Below are positions 1 through 7,897 of a DNA stretch of 64,000 bases, piece by piece (the stretch's first letter is position 1; each line of letters begins with the position of its first letter). The translations under genes were made by a program, and so were the position numbers. Location: positions 60,491 to 124,490 of the forward strand of contig NZ_CANRMB010000006.1 of the NCBI RefSeq assembly GCF_947631635.1, given 5' to 3'. This DNA comes from an uncultured Dysosmobacter sp. (GTDB lineage: Bacteria > Bacillota > Clostridia > Oscillospirales > Oscillospiraceae). The notes beneath the pieces are model-generated. The model searched no databases, was not told where the DNA came from, and worked only from the letters and a program-made list of their open reading frames with translations.

Positions 1-744
1 AGCCGCCAGACCTTTATCACCGGCAACGCGGTGAAGAACGCCTGCCAGACGGCCATGGGCGAGCTGAAGCGCACCGCCTCCGAGGAACTGAATGTCCCCG
101 AGGAGGACCTGGTCTTCCGCAAGCGGGAGATCTACAGCAGCAAGGATGAGTCCATCCGGATGACCTATCCCGCGCTGATGGCAGCCATGGGCAAAAAGGG
201 CCGTCTGGCGGTGGGCGCCGGCTACTACAACCCCAAGACCACCTATCTGAACCCCGCGGACATGTCCGGCGTCCCCTATGAGCTGTACTCTTACGCCACC
301 TGCATCCTGGAGGTGGAGGTGGACACCGATACCGGCGAGGTCTCCCTGCTCAAAGCGGTCTCTGCCCACGACGTGGGCACCCCCATCGGCATCAAGCTGG
401 TGGAGGGCCAGATCGAGGGCGGCACCGCCATGGGCACCGGCTTTGTCATCAGCGAGAAGATCGATATCGACCCCAAGACCCTGGCCATCAAAAATCCCAC
501 GCTGTCCAAGTACATCATCGAGACCAGCATGGACGTCCCTGTGGTGTATCCCATCGTGGTCAGCAGCGAGGGTGAGGCCGGTCCCTTCGGCGCCAAGGGC
601 GTCGGCGAGCCGGCACTGATCCCCAGCATCCCCGCCACCGTCGCGGCCATCAACGACGCGATCGGCAGCAATTTCACCTCCACGCCCATCTTCCCCGCCG
701 ACATCGTGAAGGCCTGGAAGGAAAAGCAGGAGACCCAAGGTTAA
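1..744 (+). CDS. Molybdenum hydroxylase (xanthine dehydrogenase family) large subunit, C-terminal part
   Basis: The reading frame is open from base 1, so the 5' end lies outside the window; 247 residues remain. The fragment is the last part of a molybdopterin-binding subunit of the xanthine dehydrogenase family, which hydroxylates N-heterocycles with water as oxygen donor. The stretch [13 protein letters not shown] carries the family's active-site glutamate (Glu at fragment residue 203, in GVGEP), and AHDVGTPI and EGQIEGG are other conserved blocks. It is followed after 150 bp by an EIIC-like membrane protein and then an enamidase, so a nicotinate- or other pyridine/purine-hydroxylating role is more likely than plain purine oxidation. 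That substrate is inference. The FeS and FAD subunits would be expected upstream, outside the window. Confidence 0.85.
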   Translation, partial: SRQTFITGNAVKNACQTAMGELKRTASEELNVPEEDLVFRKREIYSSKDESIRMTYPALMAAMGKKGRLAVGAGYYNPKTTYLNPADMSGVPYELYSYATCILEVEVDTDTGEVSLLKAVSAHDVGTPIGIKLVEGQIEGGTAMGTGFVISEKIDIDPKTLAIKNPTLSKYIIETSMDVPVVYPIVVSSEGEAGPFGAKGVGEPALIPSIPATVAAINDAIGSNFTSTPIFPADIVKAWKEKQETQG

Positions 745-897
745 AAGTACTTTTCCCTAAGGGTGCTTTCAACATAACTCATGGCCCGCCGGAACGCGGC
801 GGGGCCCGCCAGAGGCAGCCCTGCGTACCCGCGCCTCTAGTACCTTTACTGTCATGCAAAGATACCAAGAAACGCGTATTGAGGGAGGAATTTAATT
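745..897 (+). other. Leader of the EIIC-like gene
   Basis: This 153-bp gap has a GC-rich imperfect hairpin near 785-806 (CCCGCC against GGCGGG) and ends in a GAGGGAGGA ribosome binding site about 8 bases before the ATG at 898. No T-tract follows the hairpin, so read-through from the hydroxylase gene is likely. No convincing promoter was seen. Confidence 0.3.
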
Positions 898-2025
898 ATG
901 TCAAACACCACTACTGAATTGACCGGCTGGAAGAAGTATTGCAAAGAGCAGAACATTGAGTTCTCTGTTCAGCGGATCCTGATCGACGGTCTGGGCGGCA
1001 TGGCCCACGGCCTGTTCGCGTCCCTGCTGATCGGCACGATCTTCAGCACCATCGGCGTATATCTCTTTGACCTGAATTACAGCATCTGGGGCCAGGAGTT
1101 CGCGCTGCTGGTCGACTCCAAGACCTTTGCCTACGCTGTGCAGGGCGCGGCAATGGCCGGCGCTATCGCCTACTCCATGAAGGCGCCGCCCTTTGTCATC
1201 TACTCCTGCCTGGCAGTCGGCTATGCCACCAACTCTCTTGGCGGCGCCGGCGGCCCCTTGGCCGTGTTCTTTGTGACGCTGATCGCTGTGTTCCTGGGCA
1301 AGCTGGTCTCCAAGCGGACCCCTGTGGACCTGATCGTCACTCCCACTGTCACCATCGTGGGCGGCGTATTCGTTGCCACGCTGATCGCACCCCCCATTGG
1401 CGCTGCCGCCAGCTGGCTGGGCAACATCATCATGTGGGCCACCAACCAGCAGCCCTTCCTGATGGGCATCCTGGTCGCCGCCATCATGGGCATCGTGCTG
1501 ACTCTGCCCATCAGCTCCGCCGCAATCTGCGCCGCTCTGGGCCTGGTGGGCCTGGCCGGCGGCGCTGCCGTGGCCGGCTGCTGCGCCCACATGGTGGGCT
1601 TTGCCGTGGCCTCCTATCGTGAGAACGGCATCAATGGCCTGACTGCCCAGGGCATCGGCACCTCCATGCTCCAGGTCCCGAACCTGGTCCGCAAGCCGGT
1701 CCTGTGGCTCCCCGCTGTTGTGGCCTCGGTGGTCAACGGCCCCATTGCCACTTGCCTCTTCAAGCTGAAGATGAACGGCGCGGCCATCTCCTCCGGCATG
1801 GGCACCTGCGGCTTTGTCGGCCCCATCGGTGTCATCACCGGCTGGATCAATCCCTCTGAGGCCGCTGCGGCCCAGGGTGAAGTCGCCTACTCTGCCGGCG
1901 CTTTTGACTGGATCGGCCTGATCATCATTTCCATCATTGTCCCCGCCGTTGTTGCCTGGCTCACCTCTGAGTTCATGCGCAAGAAGGGCATGATTCAGGA
2001 AGGCGACTATAAGCTGGACCTGTAA
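898..2025 (+). CDS. PTS EIIC-like membrane transporter (PTS_EIIC_2 / PfoR type)
   Basis: This 375-residue, very hydrophobic protein has about nine to ten membrane segments, glycine-rich throughout (for example NSLGGAGGPLAVF, GLVGLAGGAAVAG, GMGTCGFVGPIG). It matches my knowledge of the PTS_EIIC_2 family, sometimes annotated as perfringolysin regulator PfoR or PTS subunit IIC. No EIIA or EIIB phosphorylation domain is fused or nearby, so sugar phosphorylation by this protein alone is not supported. Its place between a molybdenum hydroxylase and an enamidase suggests that it carries the heterocyclic substrate or a breakdown product across the membrane; that is inference. The start at 898 is fixed by the GAGGGAGGA site. 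Confidence 0.75.
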   Translation: MSNTTTELTGWKKYCKEQNIEFSVQRILIDGLGGMAHGLFASLLIGTIFSTIGVYLFDLNYSIWGQEFALLVDSKTFAYAVQGAAMAGAIAYSMKAPPFVIYSCLAVGYATNSLGGAGGPLAVFFVTLIAVFLGKLVSKRTPVDLIVTPTVTIVGGVFVATLIAPPIGAAASWLGNIIMWATNQQPFLMGILVAAIMGIVLTLPISSAAICAALGLVGLAGGAAVAGCCAHMVGFAVASYRENGINGLTAQGIGTSMLQVPNLVRKPVLWLPAVVASVVNGPIATCLFKLKMNGAAISSGMGTCGFVGPIGVITGWINPSEAAAAQGEVAYSAGAFDWIGLIIISIIVPAVVAWLTSEFMRKKGMIQEGDYKLDL

Positions 2026-2130
2026 GTGACCCCGCGCCGCCTATCCGAAGAGTCTCTGGAAAGAGATTGGCGGAACATCATCGACTGTGCGGAATGGCTG
2101 CACGCAGGCATTTGAGTTATCATACCGCCG

Positions 2131-2162
2131 CCCGCTCCCGGCGCTGAATCGCCGGGAGCGGG
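2131..2162 (+). other. Perfect 13-bp hairpin in the EIIC-enamidase gap
   Basis: The arms CCCGCTCCCGGCG (2131-2143) and CGCCGGGAGCGGG (2150-2162) pair perfectly around the loop CTGAAT. No T-run follows, so it is not a standard terminator. It may stabilise or process the operon mRNA and uncouple enamidase levels from the transporter. The rest of the 308-bp gap (2026-2333) shows nothing else I recognise, apart from AGGGAG just before the next ATG. Confidence 0.55.
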
Positions 2163-2333
2163 GGAGGACGGTACTTAGGGAAAAAGGTCTCGTCCGGCAT
2201 CCGGCCGGATACAGGGGGACGAGCACCCTGGAAGTTCATCTATTGTATTTGGCAAATGCTCCGTTGGTAGATCTGACAGAGGAGTTGCAAATAATGAATT
2301 GCCGCGCAGACTGCGGCAGAAGGGAGTTCAATC

Positions 2334-3494
2334 ATGGCAACATTAGTAATCAAGAACATTGGAACCATCGTTTCCGGTGACATTACGAAGCCTATTCTCG
2401 AGGGCAGCGTCATCGTGGTGGAGGACAATCTGATCTCCGCTATCGGCGGCGAGGAGCTCCTCGCTAACATTGGGGACGCGACTGTGGTCGATGCCAACGG
2501 AACCACCGTCACCCCCGGCCTGTGGGATACCCACGTGCATGTTACCACTGCCGACGGTTACGGCACCCGCCAGAAGACCTTCGGCTTCATTGAAAGCGCC
2601 AAGAACGGCGGCGTGACCACTATGATCTCCGCCGGTGAGTGCCACTTCCCCGGCCGTCCCAAGGACCCCGCCGGCACCAAGGCCCTGGCTGTTGTGGGCC
2701 ACAAGAGCTTCGCCAACGCCAAGCCCGCCGGCGTGAAGGTCGAGGGCGGCGCCCTGATCATGGAAAAGGGCCTGGTGGAGAAGGACTTTGAGGACCTGTC
2801 CAAGGAAGGCGTTTGGGTCGTCGGCGAGATCGGCCTGGGCTCCGTCAACAATCCCGAGCTGGCTGCTCCCATGGTGGAGTGGGCCCACAAGTACGGCTTC
2901 AAGGTGCAGATGCACACCGGCGGCACCTCCATCCCCGGCAGCTCCACTGTTACCGCTGACGACGTGATCAAGACCAAGCCCGATGTGGTCTCCCACATCA
3001 ACGGCGGCCCCACCGCCATCCCCGAGCATGAGGTGGACCGCATCATGGACGAGACTCCCTTCGCCATGGAGATCGTGCAGTGCGGCAACCCCAAGATTGC
3101 TACTTACGTGCTGAAGCGCGCCACCGAGAAGGGCCAGCTGGGCCGTGTCATCTTCGGTAACGACGCTCCCTCCGGCACCGGCATCATCCCCCTGGGCATC
3201 ATGCGCAACATCTCCTTCGCTGCCTCCATGGGCGGCATCGAGCCCGCTGTCGCTGTTGCCATGGCCACCGGCAACCCCGCGAAGGTCTATGACCGCCTGA
3301 ACCGCGGCACCATCGCCGTTGGCAAGGAAGCCGACCTGCTGATTATGGACGCCCCCATGGGCTCTGTGGCTGACGACGCTCTGGGCGCTTTCGCCGCCGG
3401 CGACCTGCCCGGCCTGAGCTATGTCATCATCGATGGCAAGATCAACGTCAAGAAGAGCAGCAACACGCCCCCCGCCAAGAGAAAGCCCTGCTAA
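2334..3494 (+). CDS. ena: Enamidase (cyclic amidohydrolase, nicotinate-fermentation type)
   Basis: This 386-residue amidohydrolase closely resembles, from memory, the Eubacterium barkeri enamidase. That enzyme opens 1,4,5,6-tetrahydro-6-oxonicotinate to 2-formylglutarate using a binuclear metal centre. The metal-ligand pattern is complete: H67 and H69 (DTHVH), E165 (GEIGLG), H194 (VQMHTGG), H221 (VSHINGG) and D277 (GNDAPSG). Long runs such as HTGGTSIPGSSTVTADD and the C-terminal NTPPAKR are shared with that enzyme. An AGGGAG site precedes the ATG at 2334. The gene follows a molybdenum hydroxylase and an EIIC-like transporter and precedes a DUF1185 gene. The other nicotinate genes (6-hydroxynicotinate reductase, formylglutarate reductase) are not in view, so the exact substrate remains inferred. 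Confidence 0.85.
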   Translation: MATLVIKNIGTIVSGDITKPILEGSVIVVEDNLISAIGGEELLANIGDATVVDANGTTVTPGLWDTHVHVTTADGYGTRQKTFGFIESAKNGGVTTMISAGECHFPGRPKDPAGTKALAVVGHKSFANAKPAGVKVEGGALIMEKGLVEKDFEDLSKEGVWVVGEIGLGSVNNPELAAPMVEWAHKYGFKVQMHTGGTSIPGSSTVTADDVIKTKPDVVSHINGGPTAIPEHEVDRIMDETPFAMEIVQCGNPKIATYVLKRATEKGQLGRVIFGNDAPSGTGIIPLGIMRNISFAASMGGIEPAVAVAMATGNPAKVYDRLNRGTIAVGKEADLLIMDAPMGSVADDALGAFAAGDLPGLSYVIIDGKINVKKSSNTPPAKRKPC

Positions 3495-3553
3495 GACCGT
3501 ATCCAGTCTGATTGGATTGAGAGTTTGATATTATTAAAATAGGAGGAATTATC

Positions 3554-4171
3554 ATGAAAGAACCCAAGATTCGCAAGATCGTTACCAACCTGGAAGAGAT
3601 CTATCTCGAAGGCGGCGCTGATATGCCCGTTGAGAACGGCGACAAGAAGTGCCTGAAGACCGTCTCTGTGGCGGCCGTCATCAAGAATCCGTATGCCGGC
3701 AAGTGGCAGGAGGACCTGAGCGAGCTGACCGAGTACGGTGAGTACCTGGGCGACCTGCTGACCCGCAAGGGCGCTGAGCTGCTGGGCGCTGAGAACGTCG
3801 AGACCTACGGCAAGGGCTGCATCGTCGGCACCGACGGCGAGCTGGAGCATTCCTCCGCCATGCTGCATCCCAAGGCCGGCAAGACCATCCGCGCGGCCAT
3901 CGGCGGCGGCAAGTCCATCATCCCCTCCAACGAGAAGGTCGCCGGCATCGGCGCTTCCCTGGACATCTCCATCCACTTCAAGGATGCCGCTTTCGTCCGC
4001 ACCCATTACGGCTCCGTCGAGGTCTCTGTCCCCGATGCTCCCAGAGCTGACGAGATTATCATGGCTGTGGTCCTGACCGACGGCGGCCGTCCCCATGCCA
4101 CTGTGAACGGCGTTGGCCGTATCGGTGGCCTGCAGAAGTCTGAGGCCAAGTGCGAGGACGGCCAGCGCTGA
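3554..4171 (+). CDS. DUF1185 / 'amino acid synthesis' family protein
   Basis: This 205-residue protein matches the PF06684 family in overall pattern: IRKIVTNLEEIYLEGG at the N-terminus, AAVIKNPYAG, GKGCIVGTDGELEHSSA and the C-terminal ATVNGVGRIGGLQ. Structures of this family show a chorismate-mutase-like trimeric fold, and its function is unsettled despite the 'amino acid synthesis' name. AGGAGGA lies 6 bases before the ATG. It is the last gene of the operon, 59 bp after the enamidase and directly before a strong terminator, so it probably acts on a small molecule in the same heterocycle pathway; a ring-opening or isomerising role is speculation. Confidence 0.75.
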   Translation: MKEPKIRKIVTNLEEIYLEGGADMPVENGDKKCLKTVSVAAVIKNPYAGKWQEDLSELTEYGEYLGDLLTRKGAELLGAENVETYGKGCIVGTDGELEHSSAMLHPKAGKTIRAAIGGGKSIIPSNEKVAGIGASLDISIHFKDAAFVRTHYGSVEVSVPDAPRADEIIMAVVLTDGGRPHATVNGVGRIGGLQKSEAKCEDGQR

Positions 4172-4210
4172 TTGGCACGCCCTTTGCGGACATCATCCTG
4201 ACACTGACAT

Positions 4211-4248
4211 AAAAAGGCGCCTCCTGCTGTGGCAGGAGGCGCCTTTTT
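4211..4248 (+). terminator. Bidirectional rho-independent terminator
   Basis: A 17-bp perfect stem (AAAAAGGCGCCTCCTGC, loop TGTG) has T5 on the plus strand and A5 on the other side. It ends the hydroxylase-enamidase operon and also faces the convergent MATE gene. Confidence 0.9.
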
Positions 4249-4280
4249 GTCGTTTTTCCAGGGCGCCGACTGTGTCTCTC

Positions 4281-5666
4281 TTAAGAAATGCCGGAGCCGT
4301 TTTCCAATGCGCTCATGCTCTTTTTGAACTGGACGGCAAACATGGATGCGGTGGTGCAGACGGCCAGGAAGTCCGCCACCGGCTCCGCCAGAAAGACGGC
4401 GAAGGCTTTGTCGGCAAAGAAGAGGGGCAGGATGTAGATCAGGGGGATCAGGAGGATGACCTTCCGCAGGACCGCCAGAAACAGGGAGGTCTTAGCATTT
4501 CCCAGGGCGACAAAGGTCTGCTGGCAGGCGACCTGGATGCCGAAGATGCCGGTGGCGGCCATGTAGATGCGGATGGCCCAGGCGGCATATTCCACCAAGG
4601 CGGGATTGTTGTTGAAGATGAGCGCGAAGGAGCGGGGGAACAGCTGCACCAGCGCCCACAGCGACAGGGAGTAGGCCAGGCAGGCCCGCAGCAGGCAGCG
4701 GAAGGCATCCCGCACCCGCTGGGCATTTTGGGCGCCGAAGTTGTAGCTGATGATGGGCTGGGACCCCTGGGTCAGGCCGTGGAGGGGCATCATGGCAAAC
4801 TGCATGACGCTGGTCAGCACCGTCATGGCGCCCACGGCGATATCCCCGCCGTATTTCAGCAGGGAGGAATTGAAGCACACGGCGATCAGGCTCTCTGTGG
4901 ACTGCATGATAAAGGGCGACAGGCCCAGGGCCAGACAGGGCAGAAAAATGGCGGGCACAGGCCGCAGATACGCCTTCCGCAGATGCCAGCGGGTCTTGGG
5001 TCCGGTGAGGAACCGCAGCACCCAGACAGCGGACACCGCCTGGGAGAGGATGGTGGCCAGCGCAGCGCCCCGGACGCCCATCCCAAAGGCGAAGATGAAG
5101 ATGGGGTCCAGCACGGTATTCAGACCCGCGCCGATGAGCACGGTCTTCATGCTGACGGAGGTAAAGCCCTGGGCGGTGATATAGGCGTTCATGCCCAGGG
5201 TCATTTGGACGAAGAGGGTGCCCATGGAGTAGATGCGCATATAGTCCAGCGCGTAGCCGATGGTGTTGGGGCTGGCGCCGAAGGTCAGCAGCAGCGGCTC
5301 CGCGAAGAGCTGAAAGACCAGTGTCAGCACCAGTGAGACCAACAGCAGCAGCGTGAAGCTGTTGCCCATGATGCGCTCCGACTCCTGCGGATTGCCCCGC
5401 CCCTCCTGGATGGAGGCCCGGGGGGCGCCGCCCATGGCCAGCAGTGCCGCGAAGGCGGAGATCACCATGATGACCGGCAGGCACACGCCCACGCCGGTGA
5501 GGGCCAGCTTGCCCACGGTGTCCACAGGCTGCATGTGGCCGATGTACACCCGGTCCACCAGGTTGTAGAGCATATTAACGATTTGAGAAGTGATGGTGGG
5601 CAAAGACAGAGAAAACAGCAGCTTTCCCACGCTGCCGCTGCCCAGATCCACATTCTTTTGTTTCAT
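4281..5666 (-). CDS. MATE family multidrug/Na+ antiporter
   Basis: This 461-residue membrane protein begins MKQKNVDLGSGSVGKLLFSL, the usual opening of clostridial MATE exporters, and carries the TITSQIVNMLYNLVDRVYIG segment and twelve predicted membrane helices. MATE proteins expel cationic drugs in exchange for Na+ or H+. I chose the ATG at 5666, not an upstream in-frame codon. It overlaps the stop of the preceding marR gene in an ATGA junction, has GGAGGAGGT upstream, and starts exactly where family members do. The marR-MATE pair suggests drug-responsive control. The specific substrate cannot be told. Confidence 0.9.
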   Translation of the reverse strand: MKQKNVDLGSGSVGKLLFSLSLPTITSQIVNMLYNLVDRVYIGHMQPVDTVGKLALTGVGVCLPVIMVISAFAALLAMGGAPRASIQEGRGNPQESERIMGNSFTLLLLVSLVLTLVFQLFAEPLLLTFGASPNTIGYALDYMRIYSMGTLFVQMTLGMNAYITAQGFTSVSMKTVLIGAGLNTVLDPIFIFAFGMGVRGAALATILSQAVSAVWVLRFLTGPKTRWHLRKAYLRPVPAIFLPCLALGLSPFIMQSTESLIAVCFNSSLLKYGGDIAVGAMTVLTSVMQFAMMPLHGLTQGSQPIISYNFGAQNAQRVRDAFRCLLRACLAYSLSLWALVQLFPRSFALIFNNNPALVEYAAWAIRIYMAATGIFGIQVACQQTFVALGNAKTSLFLAVLRKVILLIPLIYILPLFFADKAFAVFLAEPVADFLAVCTTASMFAVQFKKSMSALENGSGIS

Positions 5667-6112
5667 ACAGAGACCTCCTCCGCCAAACGGGCGCCATTTT
5701 CCAAAAGTGTTTCCAGCAGACTGTGGAGCAGGGCTTCCTGCTCCGGCGTCAGTCCGGACAGCAGGCGCCGCCCGCAGGCGGCCTGAATGGCCTGACACTC
5801 CCGGGCCAGGGGAAGTCCCTCCCCCGTGATGGCCAGGTGGACGACGCGGCGGTCCCCGCTGTCCGGCGCGCGGGCCAGCAGGCCCTCCGCCGCCAGAAGC
5901 TCCACAGCCTGGGAGACCTGGGATTTGGAGATGCCCCGGAACTCCGTCACATCCCGGGCGGTGTCATAGTCCGGATTGTTGACCAGAAACAGCAATACAT
6001 GGACCTCGCGCATGGTGAGCCCGGTCCTGGCCAGAAGCGGAGAGAATTGACGGGCGTAAAATTTCTCCAGCTGACGGGAGAACTGCAAGATGCGGGAATA
6101 GTTGAACGACAT
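5663..6112 (-). CDS. MarR family transcriptional regulator
   Basis: This 149-residue winged-helix regulator has a typical MarR core: LTMREVHVLLFLVNN, then the recognition-helix region GISKSQVSQAVELLAAEGLL and the wing SGDRRVVHLAITGEG. The ATG at 6112 is preferred to an in-frame TTG at 6124, because GGAGG lies 7 bases upstream of the ATG and would fall inside the longer form. It is translationally coupled to the MATE gene by a 4-bp overlap, and it probably represses its own operon until an effector binds. Confidence 0.88.
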   Translation of the reverse strand: MSFNYSRILQFSRQLEKFYARQFSPLLARTGLTMREVHVLLFLVNNPDYDTARDVTEFRGISKSQVSQAVELLAAEGLLARAPDSGDRRVVHLAITGEGLPLARECQAIQAACGRRLLSGLTPEQEALLHSLLETLLENGARLAEEVSV

Positions 6113-6162
6113 GGCCGCCTCCAAAAGTTCCTGAAAAAATGGTTTTAAAAAGAACTATTTGC

Positions 6163-6191
6163 AGGATACTACCGAATGGATGGGATGTCAA
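6163..6191 (-). promoter_or_regulatory. Promoter of marR-MATE
   Basis: On the minus strand TTGACA (6191-6186), a 17-bp spacer and TATCCT (6168-6163) form a good vegetative promoter. An imperfect inverted repeat, AAAGTTC (6124-6130) against GAACTAT (6152-6158), lies just downstream and could be the MarR operator. Confidence 0.6.
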
Positions 6192-6214
6192 GACGGCGGA
6201 AACACTTTTTTACA

Positions 6215-6243
6215 TTGACAAATGCGCGGTATAGCGGTATGAT
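6215..6243 (+). promoter_or_regulatory. Promoter of degV
   Basis: TTGACA (6215-6220), 17 bp, TATGAT (6238-6243): a near-consensus vegetative promoter about 40 bp before the degV start, divergent from the marR promoter. Confidence 0.75.
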
Positions 6244-6283
6244 AGGAATATGATATTCAAAACCAGATTATAAGGAGCGGCGT

Positions 6284-7129
6284 ATGACTTGGAATATTGT
6301 GAGTGACAGCAGCTGCGATCTGCGGATGAGCGACTTTGAAAGCGCCCGCGTGCGCTTTGAGACCGTGCCCCTGCGGCTTCAGGTGGGCGACCTGGAGTTT
6401 CTGGACAACGACGACCTGGAGATCCCGGAGCTGCTGACGGCCATGGCGGCGGAAAAGAGCGCCTCTTCCACGGCCTGCCCGTCTCCCGCGGCCTTTGCCC
6501 GGGCCTTTGAAAAGGGCGACCGGACCATTTGCTTTACCATCTCCTCCAACCTGTCCGGCACCTATAACGCGGCGGTGATGGGCCGGGACATGGTGCTGGA
6601 GGAGCACCCGGAGAAGAAGGTCTGCGTCATTGATTCCAAGGCCACCGCCGGAGCTATGGTCCTGCTGATCCGCAAGGCCAGGGAGCTGATGGAGGCGGAT
6701 ACCGAGGACGACTTTGAGGGCATCTGCAGCCAGCTGCGGATCTATCAGGCGGCGCTGCGCACCTGCTTCACGCTGGAGAATTTCGACAACCTCATCAAAA
6801 ACGGCCGGATGCGGCCCCTGGTGGGCACGCTGCTCCACACCCTGGGCATCCATGTCATCGCCGACGCCACGCCCCAGGGCACCATCCATGTGGCCGACAA
6901 GGCCCGGGGCGAGGTCAAAACCTACAAGGCCATCACGGCCCTGATGAAGGCCAGCAAGGACTGCACTGACGCGGAGGTGGTCATCTCCCACTGTGAGAAT
7001 CTTGCGGCCGCCCTGAAGCTGAAGGAACAGATCCTGGCGGACCTGCCGGTCAAGGCGGTGGAGATCATTCCCTGCCGGGGCCTGACCAGCTTTTACGCCA
7101 TGGAAAAGGGCCTGATCCTGGGCTATTAA
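6284..7129 (+). CDS. DegV family fatty-acid-binding protein
   Basis: This 281-residue protein shows the DegV hallmark SDSSCDL at the N-terminus, FTISSNLSGTYNAAVMG, and the later FDNLIKNGRM and CRGLTSFYAMEKGLI blocks. DegV (FakB-like) proteins bind a fatty acid in a deep pocket and, with a FakA-type kinase, present it for phosphorylation and phospholipid synthesis. No fakA is in this window. GGAGCGG precedes the ATG. It is a single-gene unit with its own promoter and terminator. Confidence 0.88.
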   Translation: MTWNIVSDSSCDLRMSDFESARVRFETVPLRLQVGDLEFLDNDDLEIPELLTAMAAEKSASSTACPSPAAFARAFEKGDRTICFTISSNLSGTYNAAVMGRDMVLEEHPEKKVCVIDSKATAGAMVLLIRKARELMEADTEDDFEGICSQLRIYQAALRTCFTLENFDNLIKNGRMRPLVGTLLHTLGIHVIADATPQGTIHVADKARGEVKTYKAITALMKASKDCTDAEVVISHCENLAAALKLKEQILADLPVKAVEIIPCRGLTSFYAMEKGLILGY

Positions 7130-7135
7130 GTCTCG

Positions 7136-7174
7136 AAAAAGAACGCCGCCGGCACTGCCGGCGGCGTTCTTTTT
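7136..7174 (+). terminator. Bidirectional terminator between degV and rubrerythrin
   Basis: A GAACGCCGCCGGC stem (7141-7153) pairs with 7157-7169 around the loop ACT, with A5 before and T5 after. It serves both convergent genes. Confidence 0.88.
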
Positions 7175-7184
7175 GGGGAGAATG

Positions 7185-7799
7185 TCAGCGGAACAGGACA
7201 GGGGCGCCGCCGTAGGGAGCCATTTCCAGGCGGATGAAGAAGCCCTGGTCATGGCTGCAGACAGGGCAGGACTTGGGGGCCTGCAGGCCCTCCTGGATAT
7301 GGCCGCAGTTCAGGCACATCCAGCCGCACTTTGTGTCGGAGACAAAGAGCTTGCCCGCCTCCAGCAGGTCTGCGAACTGACCGAAGCGGTTGCCGTGGGT
7401 CTGCTCGATCTTGGCGATCTGCTGGAAGGAGGCGGCGACCTGGGGGAATCCCTCCTCCTTGGCGGTGTCGGCAAAGGAGTTGTAGACCGGGTCGAACTTC
7501 TCGTACTCGTTGTGCTGGGCGCGGCGCAGCAGCTGCACCACATCATTGGTGATGTCCACCGGATAGCTGCCGTCGATGGCAATGGTCTCCCCGGCCATCT
7601 CCTTCATGTGGTTGTAAAAAATCTCCGCGTGCTCCTTTTCCTGCCCGGCGGTGAACTGGAACACCGCCTCCAGCACATGCAGCTCCTGCTTTTTGCACAG
7701 GGAGGCGGCAAAGGTGTAGCGGTTGCGGGCCTGGCTCTCACCGGCGAAGGCGCGCATCAGGTTTTTCAGAGTCTCGCTGTTTTTGAATTCCACAGACAT
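7185..7799 (-). CDS. rbr: Rubrerythrin
   Basis: This 204-residue protein has an N-terminal four-helix diiron domain (E21 in AGES, the pair E54-x-x-H57 in EKEH, and later E and E/H ligands in NEYEKF and IEQTHGNRF) and a C-terminal rubredoxin-like FeS4 domain with CLNC and CPVC. Rubrerythrin reduces hydrogen peroxide in anaerobes, using electrons passed through the rubredoxin centre. AGGAGGT lies before the ATG. It stands alone between terminators, as an oxidative-stress gene of a strict anaerobe. Confidence 0.93.
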   Translation of the reverse strand: MSVEFKNSETLKNLMRAFAGESQARNRYTFAASLCKKQELHVLEAVFQFTAGQEKEHAEIFYNHMKEMAGETIAIDGSYPVDITNDVVQLLRRAQHNEYEKFDPVYNSFADTAKEEGFPQVAASFQQIAKIEQTHGNRFGQFADLLEAGKLFVSDTKCGWMCLNCGHIQEGLQAPKSCPVCSHDQGFFIRLEMAPYGGAPVLFR

Positions 7800-7856
7800 T
7801 GGAAGGACCTCCTGTTTGGCGTGATGTGGATATTCTTCCCAAAAACTTCAAATCTA

Positions 7857-7889
7857 TACAAAAGAGGCCCCCGCACAGTGTGCGGGGGC
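7857..7889 (-). terminator. Terminator after the Na/Pi cotransporter gene
   Basis: On the minus strand a 10-bp stem GCCCCCGCAC / GTGCGGGGGC (7867-7889, loop ACT) is followed by CTCTTTTGT. It separates the Na/Pi gene from rubrerythrin. Confidence 0.8.
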
Positions 7890-7897
7890 TTGTCCGG

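Noticed and set aside
2087..2380. A 97-codon ORF in the gap before the enamidase gene
   Set aside because: It runs through the perfect hairpin and into the enamidase frame, has no ribosome binding site and no recognisable motif.
4113..5336. A 407-codon plus-strand open frame
   Set aside because: Antisense to the MATE gene and crosses the strong terminator at 4211-4248.
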